Origin: Glandiceps talaboti | Lineage: Eukaryota; Hemichordata; Enteropneusta; Spengelidae | Length of the DNA: 64,000 nt | Direction of reading: 5' to 3' | Assembly (NCBI RefSeq): GCF_964340395.1 | Contig: NC_135559.1 | Span: 19,475,150-19,539,149, forward strand | In this document: one piece after another, positions 22,152 to 33,612 of the stretch | Layout of the letters: each line of letters starts with the position of its first letter | How positions within the stretch are numbered: the stretch's first letter is position 1 | Made by a program: the position numbers and the translations under genes | Notes under the pieces: model-generated | Seen by the model: the letters and a program-made list of their open reading frames with translations, nothing else | The model's database searches: none | Told to the model about the DNA's origin: nothing

Positions 22152-22984
22152 CTTGGTATACCATCCCCAGGGGGTGGTTTATTGCTTAAATATACATAAT
22201 GTCAATTAGTGGTCGATTGTATCTACAACTATTAAAACAATACGTTGAAATCTTACAAAAATGGATTTAGCGAATAGAAATACATGTACTTACATACATG
22301 CATGCATGCATGCATGCATACATACATACATGTATACATACATATCAAATTATGTTTATTTCCGAAATACATTAAATTATTATGTACAGTATTATTGCGT
22401 TCACACTGCATCTAGCAGGAAATATATCAAAATGCATTTGAACATGTTATCAACATCACAAGGCAATTACAATGTGTTAGTTGTTATAATGCTTGCATCT
22501 TTTTCTCCAGATATTACTAGAACCAACTGTACAATGAAACTCCCCAATCATCAATGTTATTGTAACGACCAACGTCAATTGCCAGTATATAGTTTGAAAT
22601 CCTTAGCTTAGTTTTGTAACAGCTATTCTATCAAAAGTGTTTCCAATAACAGATACATATTTTTCACGTTGAAAATTTGACTTCATTTGAGAGTAAACAT
22701 GAAGTTTGTTGTTACTTGCCACATATTTCTTCCACATGTCAATAAATTTTGATTTCAAAGAGTCTGTAACTTTCCTTAATATAGTAGATAATTTATAATT
22801 CTCACCAACCATAAAATGGGAAGTTACAAAATGAAAAAAAAATGAATGAACAAATTCAAGATATATGGACAGGTGTTTTTCATGTAAGCTAATTTCTAAC
22901 TTGTATGCATAATCAAGTAAAGATGCCTCTTTACCTTATGTTAACCGAAACCAATAGTTTACAACATTTTCAATAACAGTTATC
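22152..22984. other. No recognised gene; (CATG/CATA)n microsatellite
   Basis: A CATG/CATA tetranucleotide run lies at about 22296-22335. The 116-codon frame across it is an artefact. Nothing else was recognised before the L2 remnant. Confidence 0.45.
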
Positions 22985-23148
22985 AATAATCCAAATCCAA
23001 ACATCCCACCCACAAACATGGACATACGTTGGATTTAGTTATATGTAACAATGACTCTCTCATATCATCTATTCATGTGGATGTTTTCCGTTCCTTTGAT
23101 CACAACCCGGCTGTTGCCAAGTTATCTCTCCCTAAACCACGTCCTATG
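22985..23148 (+). pseudogene. L2 retrotransposon, left (endonuclease) fragment
   Basis: The frame reads PTHKHGHTLDLVICNNDS, then DVFRSFDHNPAVAKLSL and PKPRPM. HTLDLVI followed about 25 residues later by (S/F)DH and a KP-rich turn is the C-terminal end of the L2-type apurinic endonuclease domain. The catalytic His is the one in FDH. The Ser usually before it is Phe here. The coding then stops abruptly at the outer end of the Foldback-like element. The continuation (TRPLKKEITYRQL) is at 26140 on the other side, so one L2 copy was split. The 5' part of the L2 is missing or too decayed to read. Confidence 0.8.
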
Positions 23149-23230
23149 GCGTAGAATGCCTGCCAATATTCGAAAATACAATACTGCAATGACTATATGC
23201 AATACTGCAATGACTATATGCAATACTGCA

Positions 23231-23470
23231 ATGACCATATGCGATATGACTACATGAGATGACTACATGCGATGTGACTACATGAGGTGACTACATGCGA
23301 TGTGACTACATGAGATGACTACATGCGATATGACTACATGAGATGACTACATGCGATATGACTACATGAGATGACTACATGCGATATGACTACATGAGGT
23401 GACTACATGCGATATGACTACATGAGATCTAGATGACTACATGCGATATGACTACATTAGATGACTACAT
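23231..23470. repeat. 28-bp satellite, left Foldback arm
   Basis: About eight units of GACTACATGAGAT plus GACTACATGCGATAT, with small indels. The array is inverted relative to that of the right arm. Confidence 0.9.
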
Positions 23471-23556
23471 GCAATACTGCGATGCGAGATGATGACATGA
23501 TATGCGGCGATTTTGTAATGACGTTATGCCATTCGTAGATTATTCAAAATGCATAA

Positions 23557-25621
23557 GGGGTAGACCATTCGATATCCTGGGGGGGGGCTTGGAAGATTGG
23601 TGGAGAGTCTTTGCTTCTTTGCTTATTTGGGCCGATGGCCTTGAACTACGAAATAAAGAGACAATTATATATATAGAGATATCCGGATTTTTTTTACGTT
23701 GAACACCTACATTTGTCGCCACAATTTTCTTGGTTTTGGCACACGGTAATAGAGAGAGTAAAAAGATGCTGTTCTATCACACACATCTTATATTTAGAAA
23801 ACTACATATTTCATACATGTTTGATTTTCAATTAAATAAACATCGTTGACAGTTTTTATGCCATGGTATGGTGACACACTGAAAATACAAATCGGAAACT
23901 TGATTGGTGAGCTCAAACATTCAGATAGACCGGTCAGTTACTCCAGCTTGGGGGATGGGGGTGTCAGTGTTTTTTCCCATTGGGCCGACAAAAAGTCACT
24001 GACCCCCCTGAATAAAGTTTCATTACAGTAAGTTGTAGAGGGAAGAGCTTTGAGATTGGGATATGTCCACCTCTTGTGCGAGTGTCTGTGAATGGGGGGG
24101 GGGGGGTTCTGGCGGGTCTCCCCCTAGAAAACGGCCTGGAGGATTTTTACTTCTAAAGGCAATGTTTAGGCTATTCACAGACACTTTCAGACAATAATTT
24201 GCAAGCTTTACAAGACAGCTCTAACAGGTAAAAAGCAACTACATAAGGTTGAAACATGTTTGAAATAAAGTTCCATAGCATCTGTACAGTAAGAGGTAGA
24301 GGAAAGAACTTTGATTTCAAACTGGAACATGTCTATCTCTTATGGGGGAGGGGGGGGGGGTCTAGGGGGTGACCCCCTAGAAGCCCTGGAGGATTTTTAC
24401 TCTTAAAGCCAATTTTCAGGCTATTAACAGACACTTTCAGACAATAATTTGCAAGCTTTACAAAACAGCTCTAACAATTGTAAAAAGCAACTACACATGG
24501 TTGAAACATTTTTGAAATAAAATTTTATAGCATCTTGACAGTAAGAGGTGGAGGGAAGAACTTTGATTTGAGGCTTGGACATGTCTACCTCTTATGGGGG
24601 GGGGGGGTCCTAGGGGATTACCCATAGAAGCTTTTCAAGGTTTTTTTTTTTTTTACCAATTTTGGTGAATCTTATTGTTGTTTAACGAATGAGTGGCTTC
24701 TGGGATGATTGAGTCCAAGGGTCCCCCCCTGTCAGATCTGCAGTTTTTTGTTTCTATTTAGGCAATTTTTAGGTTATTCATAGCCTCTGAGATATATATT
24801 GCCAAGCATCGAAAAGCTAAAGTAAATATAACTTTTTACATAAATTTTCCATGTTATAAAAGTGGGCCTGTAACATTGGTATAAGGGCATTGATATTGCA
24901 TGTATTGCATCAGTAAAGTTACTGATGTGTTAGAGCACTTTAGGAGGTCATACCTAGTGTACAATAGAAACTTGAATTGGAGTTGTGGTGTCGATACATG
25001 TAGTGTCTGAAATAGGAAGTATAGTATCCCTTTTGACAAATTCATACTGAAGAGAGACTAGAACAATTTAGATTAAGTTCTTTTATAAACTATCGAATAG
25101 TATGAAGGTTACCATAACAAAACCTTCAAGTTCACTTTTGCCCCAAATTTTAAGATAAGTGAAGCACTGATTGTGAAACAGCCAAACACTTACATAGCAT
25201 GTTCTGTAACTAGTGTTGTAGCTAGGTAATACATGTATTATATGTATAATTTTATGTATAGTTATTTTTGAACCCTTACATGAAGTAATATTTAAACCAT
25301 TTATGAAAGAAACAGAGACAAGAACAAATATATATATGTACCACAGGCTAACGAAACTGACTGGTTCCTGACATGTGTTTGAAACTGTTTGTCATGATTT
25401 GACAAGTGTCCTGGTTTGAGAGGTAAGAGCAAGTTGAAAAGTATACTCGAACCTGTGCATCAATTCCCTGCCAAGACATTTTTTTTCTAGCAGCAGTGGT
25501 CCATCTTTTTTTTCCATCACCCTCTCATATCCGGATTTTTTTTTCAAGCAAATCTATTTGCCATCTTTTTTTCCCCGAAATCTTCCAAGCCCCCCCCCCA
25601 GGATATCAAATGATCCACCTC
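23557..25621. mobile_element. PIF/Harbinger-like non-autonomous transposon, copy 2
   Basis: Same terminal inverted repeats (GGGGTAGACCATTCGATATCC) and interior as copy 1. It is flanked by TAA (23554-23556) on the left and TTA (25622-25624) on the right, a TWA site with one mismatch. It is 2065 bp long and lacks the SINE and the second insertion, so it is closer to the ancestral structure. It contains three 255-bp tandem units (starting near 24011, 24265 and 24517). No transposase is encoded. It sits in the loop of the Foldback-like element. Confidence 0.75.
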
Positions 25622-25766
25622 TTACCACGTGCAACATGCTGAGGAGTACTCCCTAGCCTGTTTCATATTAATACTCGTATTATGCGTATTGAATAATCTA
25701 CGAATGGCATAACGTCATTACAAAATCGCCACATATCATGTCATCATCTCGCATCGCAGTATTGCA

Positions 25767-26060
25767 TATAGTCATCTCATGTAGTCATGTCGCATGTAGT
25801 CATCTCATGTAGTCATATCGCATGTAGTCATCTCATGTAGTCATATCGCATGTAGTCATCTCATGTAGTCACATCGCATGTAGTCATATCGCATGTAGTC
25901 ACCTCATGTAGTCATATCGCATGTAGTCATCTCATGTAGTCATATCGCATGTAGTCATCTCATGTAGTCACATCGCATGTAGTCATATCGCATGTAGTAA
26001 CCTCATGTAGTCATATCGCATGTAGTCACCTCATGTAGTCATATCGCATATAGTCATTGC
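25767..26060. repeat. 28-bp satellite, right Foldback arm
   Basis: About ten units of ATATCGCATGTAGTC and ATCTCATGTAGTC type, the reverse complement of the left-arm satellite. The number and order of variants differ from the left arm. Confidence 0.9.
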
Positions 26061-26139
26061 AGTATTGCATATAGTCATTGCAGTATTGCATATAGTCATT
26101 GCAGTATTGTATTTTCGAATATTGGCAGGCATTCTACGC

Positions 26140-28385
26140 TATACACGTCCACTCAAAAAAGAAATTACTTATCGTCAACTTGCAAAAATTCCAACTGAAG
26201 ATTTGTTGAAAGATCTTGACAGCATTACAGAATTCTCCGATCCACCGTCTGATCTTATTGATGCTGTCAATACTAATAATACCAAACTTCTTGACAAGCA
26301 CGCACCCATAAAAAAGCGTGTTGTTACTATTAGACCGGATTGTAAATGGTACACACCTGAAATTGCAGTTGCCAAGAAAAATAGACGCTGTGCTGAAAAG
26401 CAGTGGCGCAAGTCAAAACTTGAAATTCACCGATAAATATATCGTGAATCTTGTAAAAATATCAACTTCCTGATCCGCAACGCCAAAGTGACCTACTACA
26501 AAGATCTCATTGAAAAGAATGCACATGATCAAAAGTCTCTCTTCAAAATATTGTCATCAATTTCATCATCACCTAATTAATGGCACTTTGCTTCCGTCTC
26601 ACATATCTAAACTGGAATTAAGTAACCGTTTCTGTGCTTTTTTCATGCAAAAGATCATTGATATCCGCTCGAGTCTAGATGCTCAAAGCTCAGCTGTTGA
26701 CTTTAGCAATGTGGAAGTCATCTCTTCGGAATATCTTGATTGTTTCAACCAGTATCAGAGAAGGAAATTCACGATATCATCAGGGATGCACCAAACAAGT
26801 CAAGTAGTTTAGATCCATTGCCAGCATCATTTGTCAAGCTGTGTCTTGATAAACTACTCGTGATTACCACTTGGATTATTAATTTGTCACTCGAATCTGG
26901 CTTTGTACCTCATTTATTGAAGTCTGCAGTTGTCACACCACTTATAAAGAAACCCACGCTCGATCCGGAAATTCTCAAAAACTTTCGTTCAATTTCCAAT
27001 CTACCTTTTCTGTCTAAGTTACTTGAAAAGGTAGTTGCTGCTCAGCTCACAGACTTCTTGAATAATAACCTTTTATTTGAGCCACTTCAATCTGCCTACA
27101 AACAACATCACAGTACCGAAACAGCACTTCTCCTTGTACATAATGATATTCTGACTGCACTCGACTCCGGACAAATTTCCCTTCTTGTTTTTTTAGACTT
27201 ATCCGGAGCGTTTGATACCATAGATCACGAAATACTTCTAAAGCGTTTGTCAGATCTTGGTATCAAAGGTACTCCTATTAAATGGCTTTGCTCATACCTC
27301 ACAGACAGATTTCAATCATATACAGTAAATGGGAAAATGTCACTTCCTCAATTGCTACGGTTCGGAGTACCTCAGGGCTCTAGTCCTAGGACCTCTATTG
27401 TTTACTATTTATATTTCACCACTCAGTCAGATCATTCGCCGTCATAAACTTCAGTTTCACCAATTCGCTGACGATAATGAACTGTACTTGTCTTTTAAGA
27501 AATCCAATACCACCTCTGCCATATCTTCTATTTAAGAATGTGTCAACGATATTAAGAAATGGATGACGCAAAATAAACTGAAGTTAAACGATTCTGAGAC
27601 GGAAGTCATTTTAATTCGTTCCAAATTTGATCATTCGCCGTTGCCTCTCACTGCCATCAACATATGTTCAAGCGTTATTGAAACTACTTCATCTGCGAGA
27701 AACATTGGTGTTATATTTGGTGACAATTATACATTTCAACAAGACATAATTACCACCTGCCGCACCATTCACTTCCTCCTTCGTAAAATTGGACACATCA
27801 GGAAATACCTCTCTCAGGATTCTTGTGCCACCCTCGTCCATGCTGTCATATCATCGAAAACTAGACTATTGTAATTCCTTACTATATGGTCTGCCTGACG
27901 TTCACGTACAGCGCTTACAACGTGCCCAAAATACGACAGCTCGGATTATTACGCGCACCAGGAAATTCGAACACATAACCCCTATTCTAAAACAACTTCA
28001 TTGGCTTCCAGTATCTCATCGTATTGTTTTCAAACTTCTGCTCATCACTTATAAAGCCCTAAATGGAATCTCTCCACAATATCTCAAGAACTTAATTACA
28101 CCTCGTTCTTCATTACGCACTCTTTGTTCATCAGATAAATGCCTTCTGCATACACCCAAATGGAATCTGGTTTCCTATGGTCGCCGCTCCTTCTCTTCAG
28201 CAGCTCCTGAACTTTGGAACTATCTACCCCTGGACATTAAAACCTCTCCTAATGTAAACATTTTCAAAAAACGCTTGAAAACTCACATATTTCAGAGAGC
28301 TTTTTGATCTCCTTTCTAACTCTAAGCGCGTGCTGAACATTGTTTCCTTTGGATATTTGGCACTATATAAATGTATTAGATAGAT
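26140..28385 (+). pseudogene. L2 retrotransposon, right fragment (linker, RT, 3' end)
   Basis: Reading from the Foldback border gives TRPLKKEITYRQLAKI, then LLDKHAPIKKRVVTIRPD and WYTPEIAVAKKNRR (linker), a stop at 26434, and SHISKLELSNRFCAFF. The reverse transcriptase follows from about 26740: NKSSSLDPLPASFVK, NFRSISNLPFLSKLLEK, FLDLSGAFDTIDHEILL and FGVPQGS. A frameshift comes near 27375, then QFADDNELYLSF (catalytic F-A-D-D at 27464-27475). The C-terminal KLDYCNSLLYGLP, HWLPVSHRIVFKLLL and APELWNYLPLDIK are diagnostic of the L2 clade. The 3' end TATATAAATGTATTAGATAGATA matches typical L2 tails. Several stops and frameshifts make it non-functional. Confidence 0.9.
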
Positions 28386-28765
28386 AATGGAAAACGACCT
28401 AATTCACCTAGACATGCATAAATACATGATGCTTTGTTAATTCCAAGAATATATCTGCATGGTTTTATATGTATTGATTCAATATCATTCATCACAGGCT
28501 TAAGAAGGTATTCATTGACATTGCCAACATCAACTCTACGAACATGTAAGCACCCCAAATTTCAGATCCATCCAATAATATTAGTTTGACCAAAGAGTCA
28601 AAGAGATGCAGTTGTACATCAACTGAAGCTCCATTATATATATTCAGGACATTAGAGTAAGTAAACACAGCTCTCTATTTAAATGAAATACCTAAATAAC
28701 TGTATGATACAACAATATCTACTCTTTCATTATAAATATACAAAAAATTTAAGAAAAGTTTAATA
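28386..28765 (-). pseudogene. C-terminus of another non-LTR reverse transcriptase
   Basis: On the minus strand short stretches read YNGASVDVQLHLFDSLVK, then LLDGSEIWGA, IESIHIKPCRYILGINKAS and LGELGRFPLSI. This is the region after the RT domain in several non-LTR families (pattern GSEIWG...CKYILGVxxxTxxxxxxGELGRxPL). It abuts the L2 3' end in opposite orientation. No 3' UTR was recognised. A fragment with the same domain pattern is at 57030-57390. Confidence 0.7.
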
Positions 28766-28787
28766 CCATTATGACAGTAAAAAGGTT

Positions 28788-29230
28788 GTTGGTGCATCTG
28801 ATTGTTGGTTGGTTGAATGCATGAGTGACATCCGGGGGTGAGGGAGTCCTTGGGGTTTTTCCCTGGCAGATGTGCAGTTTTTTGCTTCTATTAAGGCAAT
28901 GTTTAGGTTATCCGTAGCCTTTGAGGTAATATTTCCAAGCTTCGAATAGCTAACGTAAATGTAAGTTTTAAATGAGTTTCCCATGTCACATAAAAATGGC
29001 CCCGTAACATTGGTATAGGGGCATTAATATTGCATGTATAGTAAGTTACCGGTATGTTACAGAACTTTAGGTGGCCATACCTAGTGTATAATAGAAACTG
29101 GAATCTGATGAGATGTGGTGATTTGTAGTGTCAATAACATGTAGTGTCCAAAATAGAAAATGTATTAATCCCTTCTGACAAGTTCATAGTGACGAGTAGG
29201 ACATTTTAGATTAACTTCTTTTATAAACTT
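28788..29230 (+). mobile_element. Interior fragment of Harbinger-like family, copy 3
   Basis: About 440 bp match the 3' interior of copies 1 (17040-17470) and 2 (24655-25090) in order: GGCAATGTTTAGGTTATCC, GTAACATTGGTATAGGGGCA, TTGCATGTATAGTAA and TTTTAGATTAACTTCTTTTATA. It is more diverged than the two full copies are from each other. The terminal inverted repeats are missing. Confidence 0.75.
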
Positions 29231-29639
29231 AAGAATCGTGACCACATATTGTGTTGTTAGCAAAATACAGAATTACTTGCTCAAACACTCAGAACGATCA
29301 AATGGCTTTATTTTTAGTTTGCCTCTGAAATGTAAATGTGGAAATACTCCAGGGTATTGCAAATAATGGAAGTAAGTACAGAATTCGACCACCTTGAAGT
29401 TTACAAAGTTAGTCAAATTTTCTCAAAGTGAAATAGAGACGTCAGAACAGGGTAGAGAAACGTGTATTGAAATGATCACAAAGTGGGAATTTTGCCAAAT
29501 TTCTTCATTCTCATTCTGTAAATGGGCGTTTAAACAATCTACGGCAGTGGAAATCCAAATGTATGAATTCCTCTGTGTAACTAGTCAGACTGATTGTGCA
29601 AATGGTCGTTTAAAGAATGTACGGCTTTTGTGTAACTTG

Positions 29640-30870
29640 TCTGACTAAAATGATTGTATATGGTAGATTTCAGTAAGCAAATGACAAGTGCAAGTGGTAT
29701 TCTTTTCATAAACATACTAAAAGGCTATTCACTCGACACCCAACTGGGTCATGATGGTTACATTGTAATCAAATCTGAGTCAGCTAGCTTTTTCAAAATT
29801 AGACAGTTAAAGACTTTCGCTTTAGATATACATGATTGAATACTTTATTCCTGGTCCTATGAACATCAGACTCACTTTTAGTACCTTGCCTTGTTGAAGA
29901 ATCAATACTTGGTCCAAGTAGTATAGCTGTGAGTTCAAAAGATCTCCTTTTCCCACTTTCAGGATGTACTTTCAATGATTACACAAGACTAACTATTCAT
30001 GGCAACAGAGCTAGCGGAGGACTATCTTGGCTTTGAAACTACTTTTAAAAGGAAGTGGTGTGTCTTGCTGTTTGAAAACATTGTGTCAAGTTCTGTGAAT
30101 GAAATATGTCTATACAATATATTGAACTGAACTAGTTAACAAAGGTTATCTATACACTTACTCGTCCGAAGCTGTAATTGAAAATGAAAATTTTGATAAA
30201 TCATTTTGTTTGTACATTACAAAACATTTTTTATGGCGCTGCGTCTAGGTTTGCAATGCATAAGAAGTGGTCGGTAACCAAAATATACAGTATTTACCAG
30301 CTGGCTGGTTGGTTTGTTGATGAATGTCACCGCTCGAAGACTGAAAAGTTGTAGTTTTTGAGAAACGTCGGGCCGATAAGTCTGACGTGGTGTCTCGAAC
30401 GCTATAAACATTTGAAAGCCACATTCAAAAATCTCTGTCGCAATTTTTTTTATAGAGAACAACAGAAACTAATAGTATATTTTCACTTGAAGATCAAAAA
30501 TCCTTCTGGCATATCCATGAAGAAGGATAATTTTATTGCCATTTTCAGACTAACAAATTCCAAACTATTAATGCCTTATATACTACCAGAAAATTGGTAC
30601 TACTATTTTAGTAAACATTATCATGAAGATGAGCAAGCTCCATATCATTTTAGGTGAAGAATTCACACATTTCATAATTTTACCCCTTCTTCCTGTCATG
30701 ATGTAAACTATAACATAGTAAGCTGGTGAGGAAACTTTAGCAAGCCTTGTAAATCTGAAAAAAATGGCAAGTTAGCTAGATCAGATAACATATTTGCGTC
30801 AAAGGTTGTGGTACCTTCTTTTGTAAGGTTGCATTAAGTTTAATGTTCTGTATATAGTATACCTACAATA
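29640..30870 (+). repeat. Duplicated RTE-like block, copy 1
   Basis: Matches 49190-50260 in order: GGGTCATGATGGTTACATTG, TACTTTATTCCTGGTCCTA, AAGTTCTGTGAATGAAATA, TTACAAAACATTTTTTATGG, AATCCTTCTGGCATATCCATG, and CATGAAGATGAGCAAGCTCC. Its 3' part encodes LPENWYYYFSKHYHEDEQAP and ETLA-like pieces, which precede the RT domain in RTE-like retrotransposons. The reverse transcriptase itself is missing here but present as remnants in the second copy. Confidence 0.6.
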
Positions 30871-30879
30871 GCGTTAAAT

Positions 30880-31600
30880 CTTGTGTAAGGACTGTCAAAG
30901 CAATACTGGATATTTTGAATGTCCAATTGGCATGGCGTACGCTGGAGATTGTAAGCTGACAGAATTTAATTTCCTTATCTTTTTGTTATCTTAAAAATCA
31001 ATACTTCGTTTGGGAGCAACACCAGCCACCTGCTCCATGCCACGCAATCAACGCATGTCTATAAAAAATCAGAAAAGTTGGTCGATGGGTATCTGGGTTG
31101 TGCTTGGACTTGACGAAATTCATATTCAAAATAGTTGTACTTCATTTAGCTTTAAGGGGAAAAAAGACATTTTCACGAAGGGATATTGTTTGTATCACTT
31201 CCTTTGTAAAGCCAATAGTGGCAAGGAACGATTTACGTAGTGAAAAATATATCATACATTTTAAGACCACCTTTGCTACAGTCAGCAACGATGTCGATGG
31301 TTTTACGTTATATTTTGCCAGAGTTACAACTCCATAAACATCGAACAAATATATTTGAAGATGCTTTAAATTAAAATAACTCCGGCACTAAACATACACT
31401 GAGATGCGCGATATGTAAATTTTGTTGCTACTGAGGACTTAATAATCATACTTTTCCCATGATACAAAGTAAGTCACTAAGATGGTTATTTCTCCACTTG
31501 ATATAATTGTTGTGATGTAGGTGGCGCTCTATGGAGGACAGCTCCTGCAAACAAGTACTTGTAAAGCTTTGTTGTGAATACTTTTATGTAAACGTTACTT
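30880..31600. other. No recognised gene
   Basis: Sequence between the RTE-like block and the CR1-like element. A 79-codon plus-strand frame (31098-31337) has basic composition but no recognisable motif. Confidence 0.4.
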
Positions 31601-31614
31601 GTATGTGTTTCAGA

Positions 31615-33290
31615 CCATCGATGATTATGTCAGCTAAGGTGAATCTTAAGGTCCCATGTAAAAGAGTAACAACTGGTCCTATGAAGGATTTAGTTATTAA
31701 AAAGTTTGGTCAGTGGGTCACTAAATACAAATGGGATGAAGTAATCCAGAGTCATGATTGCGCCACAACCACACCACTACAAAAAGTGACGTACAATTCG
31801 AAGGATTCGGCAACCCACTTGTCAGAATGTTGAATGCGTCATTTCAGGACGGGATAGTACCAAAGTCAATGAAACGCACTAACATCGTGCCTCTTACTAA
31901 AGTCAATAACCCGAGCTCTTTAAACGATTTCAGACCAATTTCGCCATCAAACGCGATAGCAAAAGTAATGTAATCGTTAATTGATAAATGGTTAAAGCAG
32001 GAAGTCAAGGAAACAATCGACAATACAACAATACACTGGTACAAAGAAATCATCATCTACGTTGGCAATGGTGGACATGATTAAAAGTTGGTTAAATAAT
32101 TAGATCACTCTGGACACATAGTTCCTTGATTTTGGTAAAGCTTTTGATAGAATAGACCAAAATATTTTGATGTCAAAGCTTGTGAAACCGAATGTAAATA
32201 TCCAAATATTCTAAGATGGGTAGCTCATTTTCTTACAGATAAAATGTAGAGGATTGTCTTGAATAACGCCGCTTCAGGTTTGCAAATGTTAAAGCTGGCG
32301 TACCCCAGCGTATAAAAGTAGGACCTATATTATTTATCTTTATGGTAAATGATATCAAGGAATATATAGCGAACTCATACTTTATATTTATGGATGATAC
32401 GACTGTTTTTTAACACTTTCAGTACATTAAACCAATGATATTGAATCTAACTTGCAGTCTGATCTCGACAAAATTGGTAAATGGGCTATACAGAACAACA
32501 TGCAGTTAAACTCAAAGAAGTGTAAAGAAATGATGTTATGTTTCTGTAACTCTACTGTCAATCTCCCACCCTTAGTAACAGGGGAAATAGTTCTTGAGGT
32601 GTTGAATAGGTATAGTGCTAGCGAGGATGATCTAAAATTGATTTATATTCCATTGATAAGTACATGCATAGAATTGTCTGTGGCATGGCGTTCTTTCTGT
32701 TAAACTCAGGTTCACCATTATAAGAGTGTTGAAAAAAGAGCTGTCAGAATTATTTACCCCTTTATGTCATACAGCGAGGCGCTTAACCTGCTGAATTTGG
32801 ACACGCTTGAAGCTGGACGCCTTTAGATTTGTAAAACCATCGCAACAGGTATATATCACACCCAGACCACAAGCTTCAATATCTAGTTCAGGATTTGCAT
32901 TACCATAAATGTCGTAACACGTCAGTGTCACGGAGTGAATTTTAAATGCAGGACCAAGTGAAAGGACGATAGCCTGGCCCGGGTCAGAATTTTACAATAA
33001 CTATATTTTGTTTTTAGTCAGTTCCTTTTGTGATTTATAAAGTGATTTTTATTGTATTTTATATTAGTCGACATCTTAAGTTTGTATTTTATCTGTTCCT
33101 TTTCCTGTAGATCGGTGTTTATATGTACTATCAATTGCCCCTATTTTTTATAGGTACTATTAATTGTCTGTATGCTTTTATCTTTGCATGCATAATAACA
33201 TTTTCGACACCTAGTGTCTACAGTATACTGTTTAGATATGTACACAATTTCAATTTGACCCTTGGGTCACCATAGGTTGATGAAGTAAAC
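31615..33290 (+). pseudogene. CR1-like retrotransposon remnant
   Basis: KRVTTGPMKDLVIKKFGQWV and TKYKWDEVI (31660-31750) are the linker before the RT. A jump in homology near 31770-31800 shows an internal deletion. Then NASFQDGIVPKSMKRTNIV, LDFGKAFDRI, LRWVAHFLTDK, AGVPQRIKVGPILFIFMVND and FMDDTTVF follow, with the catalytic pair as M-D-D (about 32390). The C-terminus KRAVRIIYPFMSYSEALNLL precedes a 3' UTR ending in GGGTCACCATAGGTTGATGAA and an ATT tail. There are stops and frameshifts throughout. A piece of the same family lies at 50920-51230. Confidence 0.85.

Positions 33291-33352
<62 letters not shown>
33291..33352. repeat. (ATT)n tail
   Basis: About 20 ATT units directly after the CR1-like 3' UTR. 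The sequence following it (33353-33450, AAGGGGTTTTAATAGTA ... GAGGAATGGTGC) is homologous to that after the ATT tracts at 37185 and 41870, so this tract is also a duplication landmark. Confidence 0.95.
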
Positions 33353-33353
<1 letters not shown>

Positions 33354-33564
33354 AAGTTAAGGGGTTTTAATAGTACATAATAATAAAAATGTCACAATTT
33401 TTTTTTAGAGGAATGGTGCTTTCAATAAAATGTATCCGTGTGAGCTTATAGAATATATTTATTTTAAAGGGATCATAAGATGTGGACATTTTTCCTTTAT
33501 AAAGCTCAAAAGCTCAAAATGAATAATAAACAGAAAAAATGAAATATTTTTAAAAAAGTATGTG

Positions 33565-33612
33565 AGTGTGTGTGTGTGTGTGTGTTTGTTTGTGTGTGTG
33601 TAGGGGGGGGGG
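33565..33612. repeat. (GT)n with G tract
   Basis: Imperfect GT run followed by a G tract. Confidence 0.9.

Larger units (their letters stand above)
23149..26139. mobile_element. Foldback-like element inserted in L2
   Basis: Outer ends are perfect inverted repeats (GCGTAGAATGCCTGCC at 23149 and its complement ending at 26139). Arms of about 404 bp (23149-23552) and 460 bp (25680-26139) are inverted copies. Each contains AATATTCGAAAATACAATACTGC, a long 28-bp satellite array, and an inner unique end (GCCATTCGTAGATTATT). Long inverted arms made of tandem repeats are the defining structure of Foldback (FB) elements. The loop holds the Harbinger-like copy 2 and about 55 bp of its own. No transposase was seen. 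TAT occurs close to both outer ends and may be part of the target duplication, but exact ends are uncertain. Confidence 0.75.

Noticed and set aside
23540-25621. Harbinger-like copy 2 and Foldback arms as a single composite transposon
   Set aside because: Copy 1 has the same Harbinger-like ends without Foldback arms, so copy 2 is an independent insertion in the loop.
23231-26060. Regularly spaced repeats that could suggest a CRISPR array
   Set aside because: Units are contiguous 28-bp tandem satellites with no unique spacers, are inverted in two arms, and the DNA is animal.
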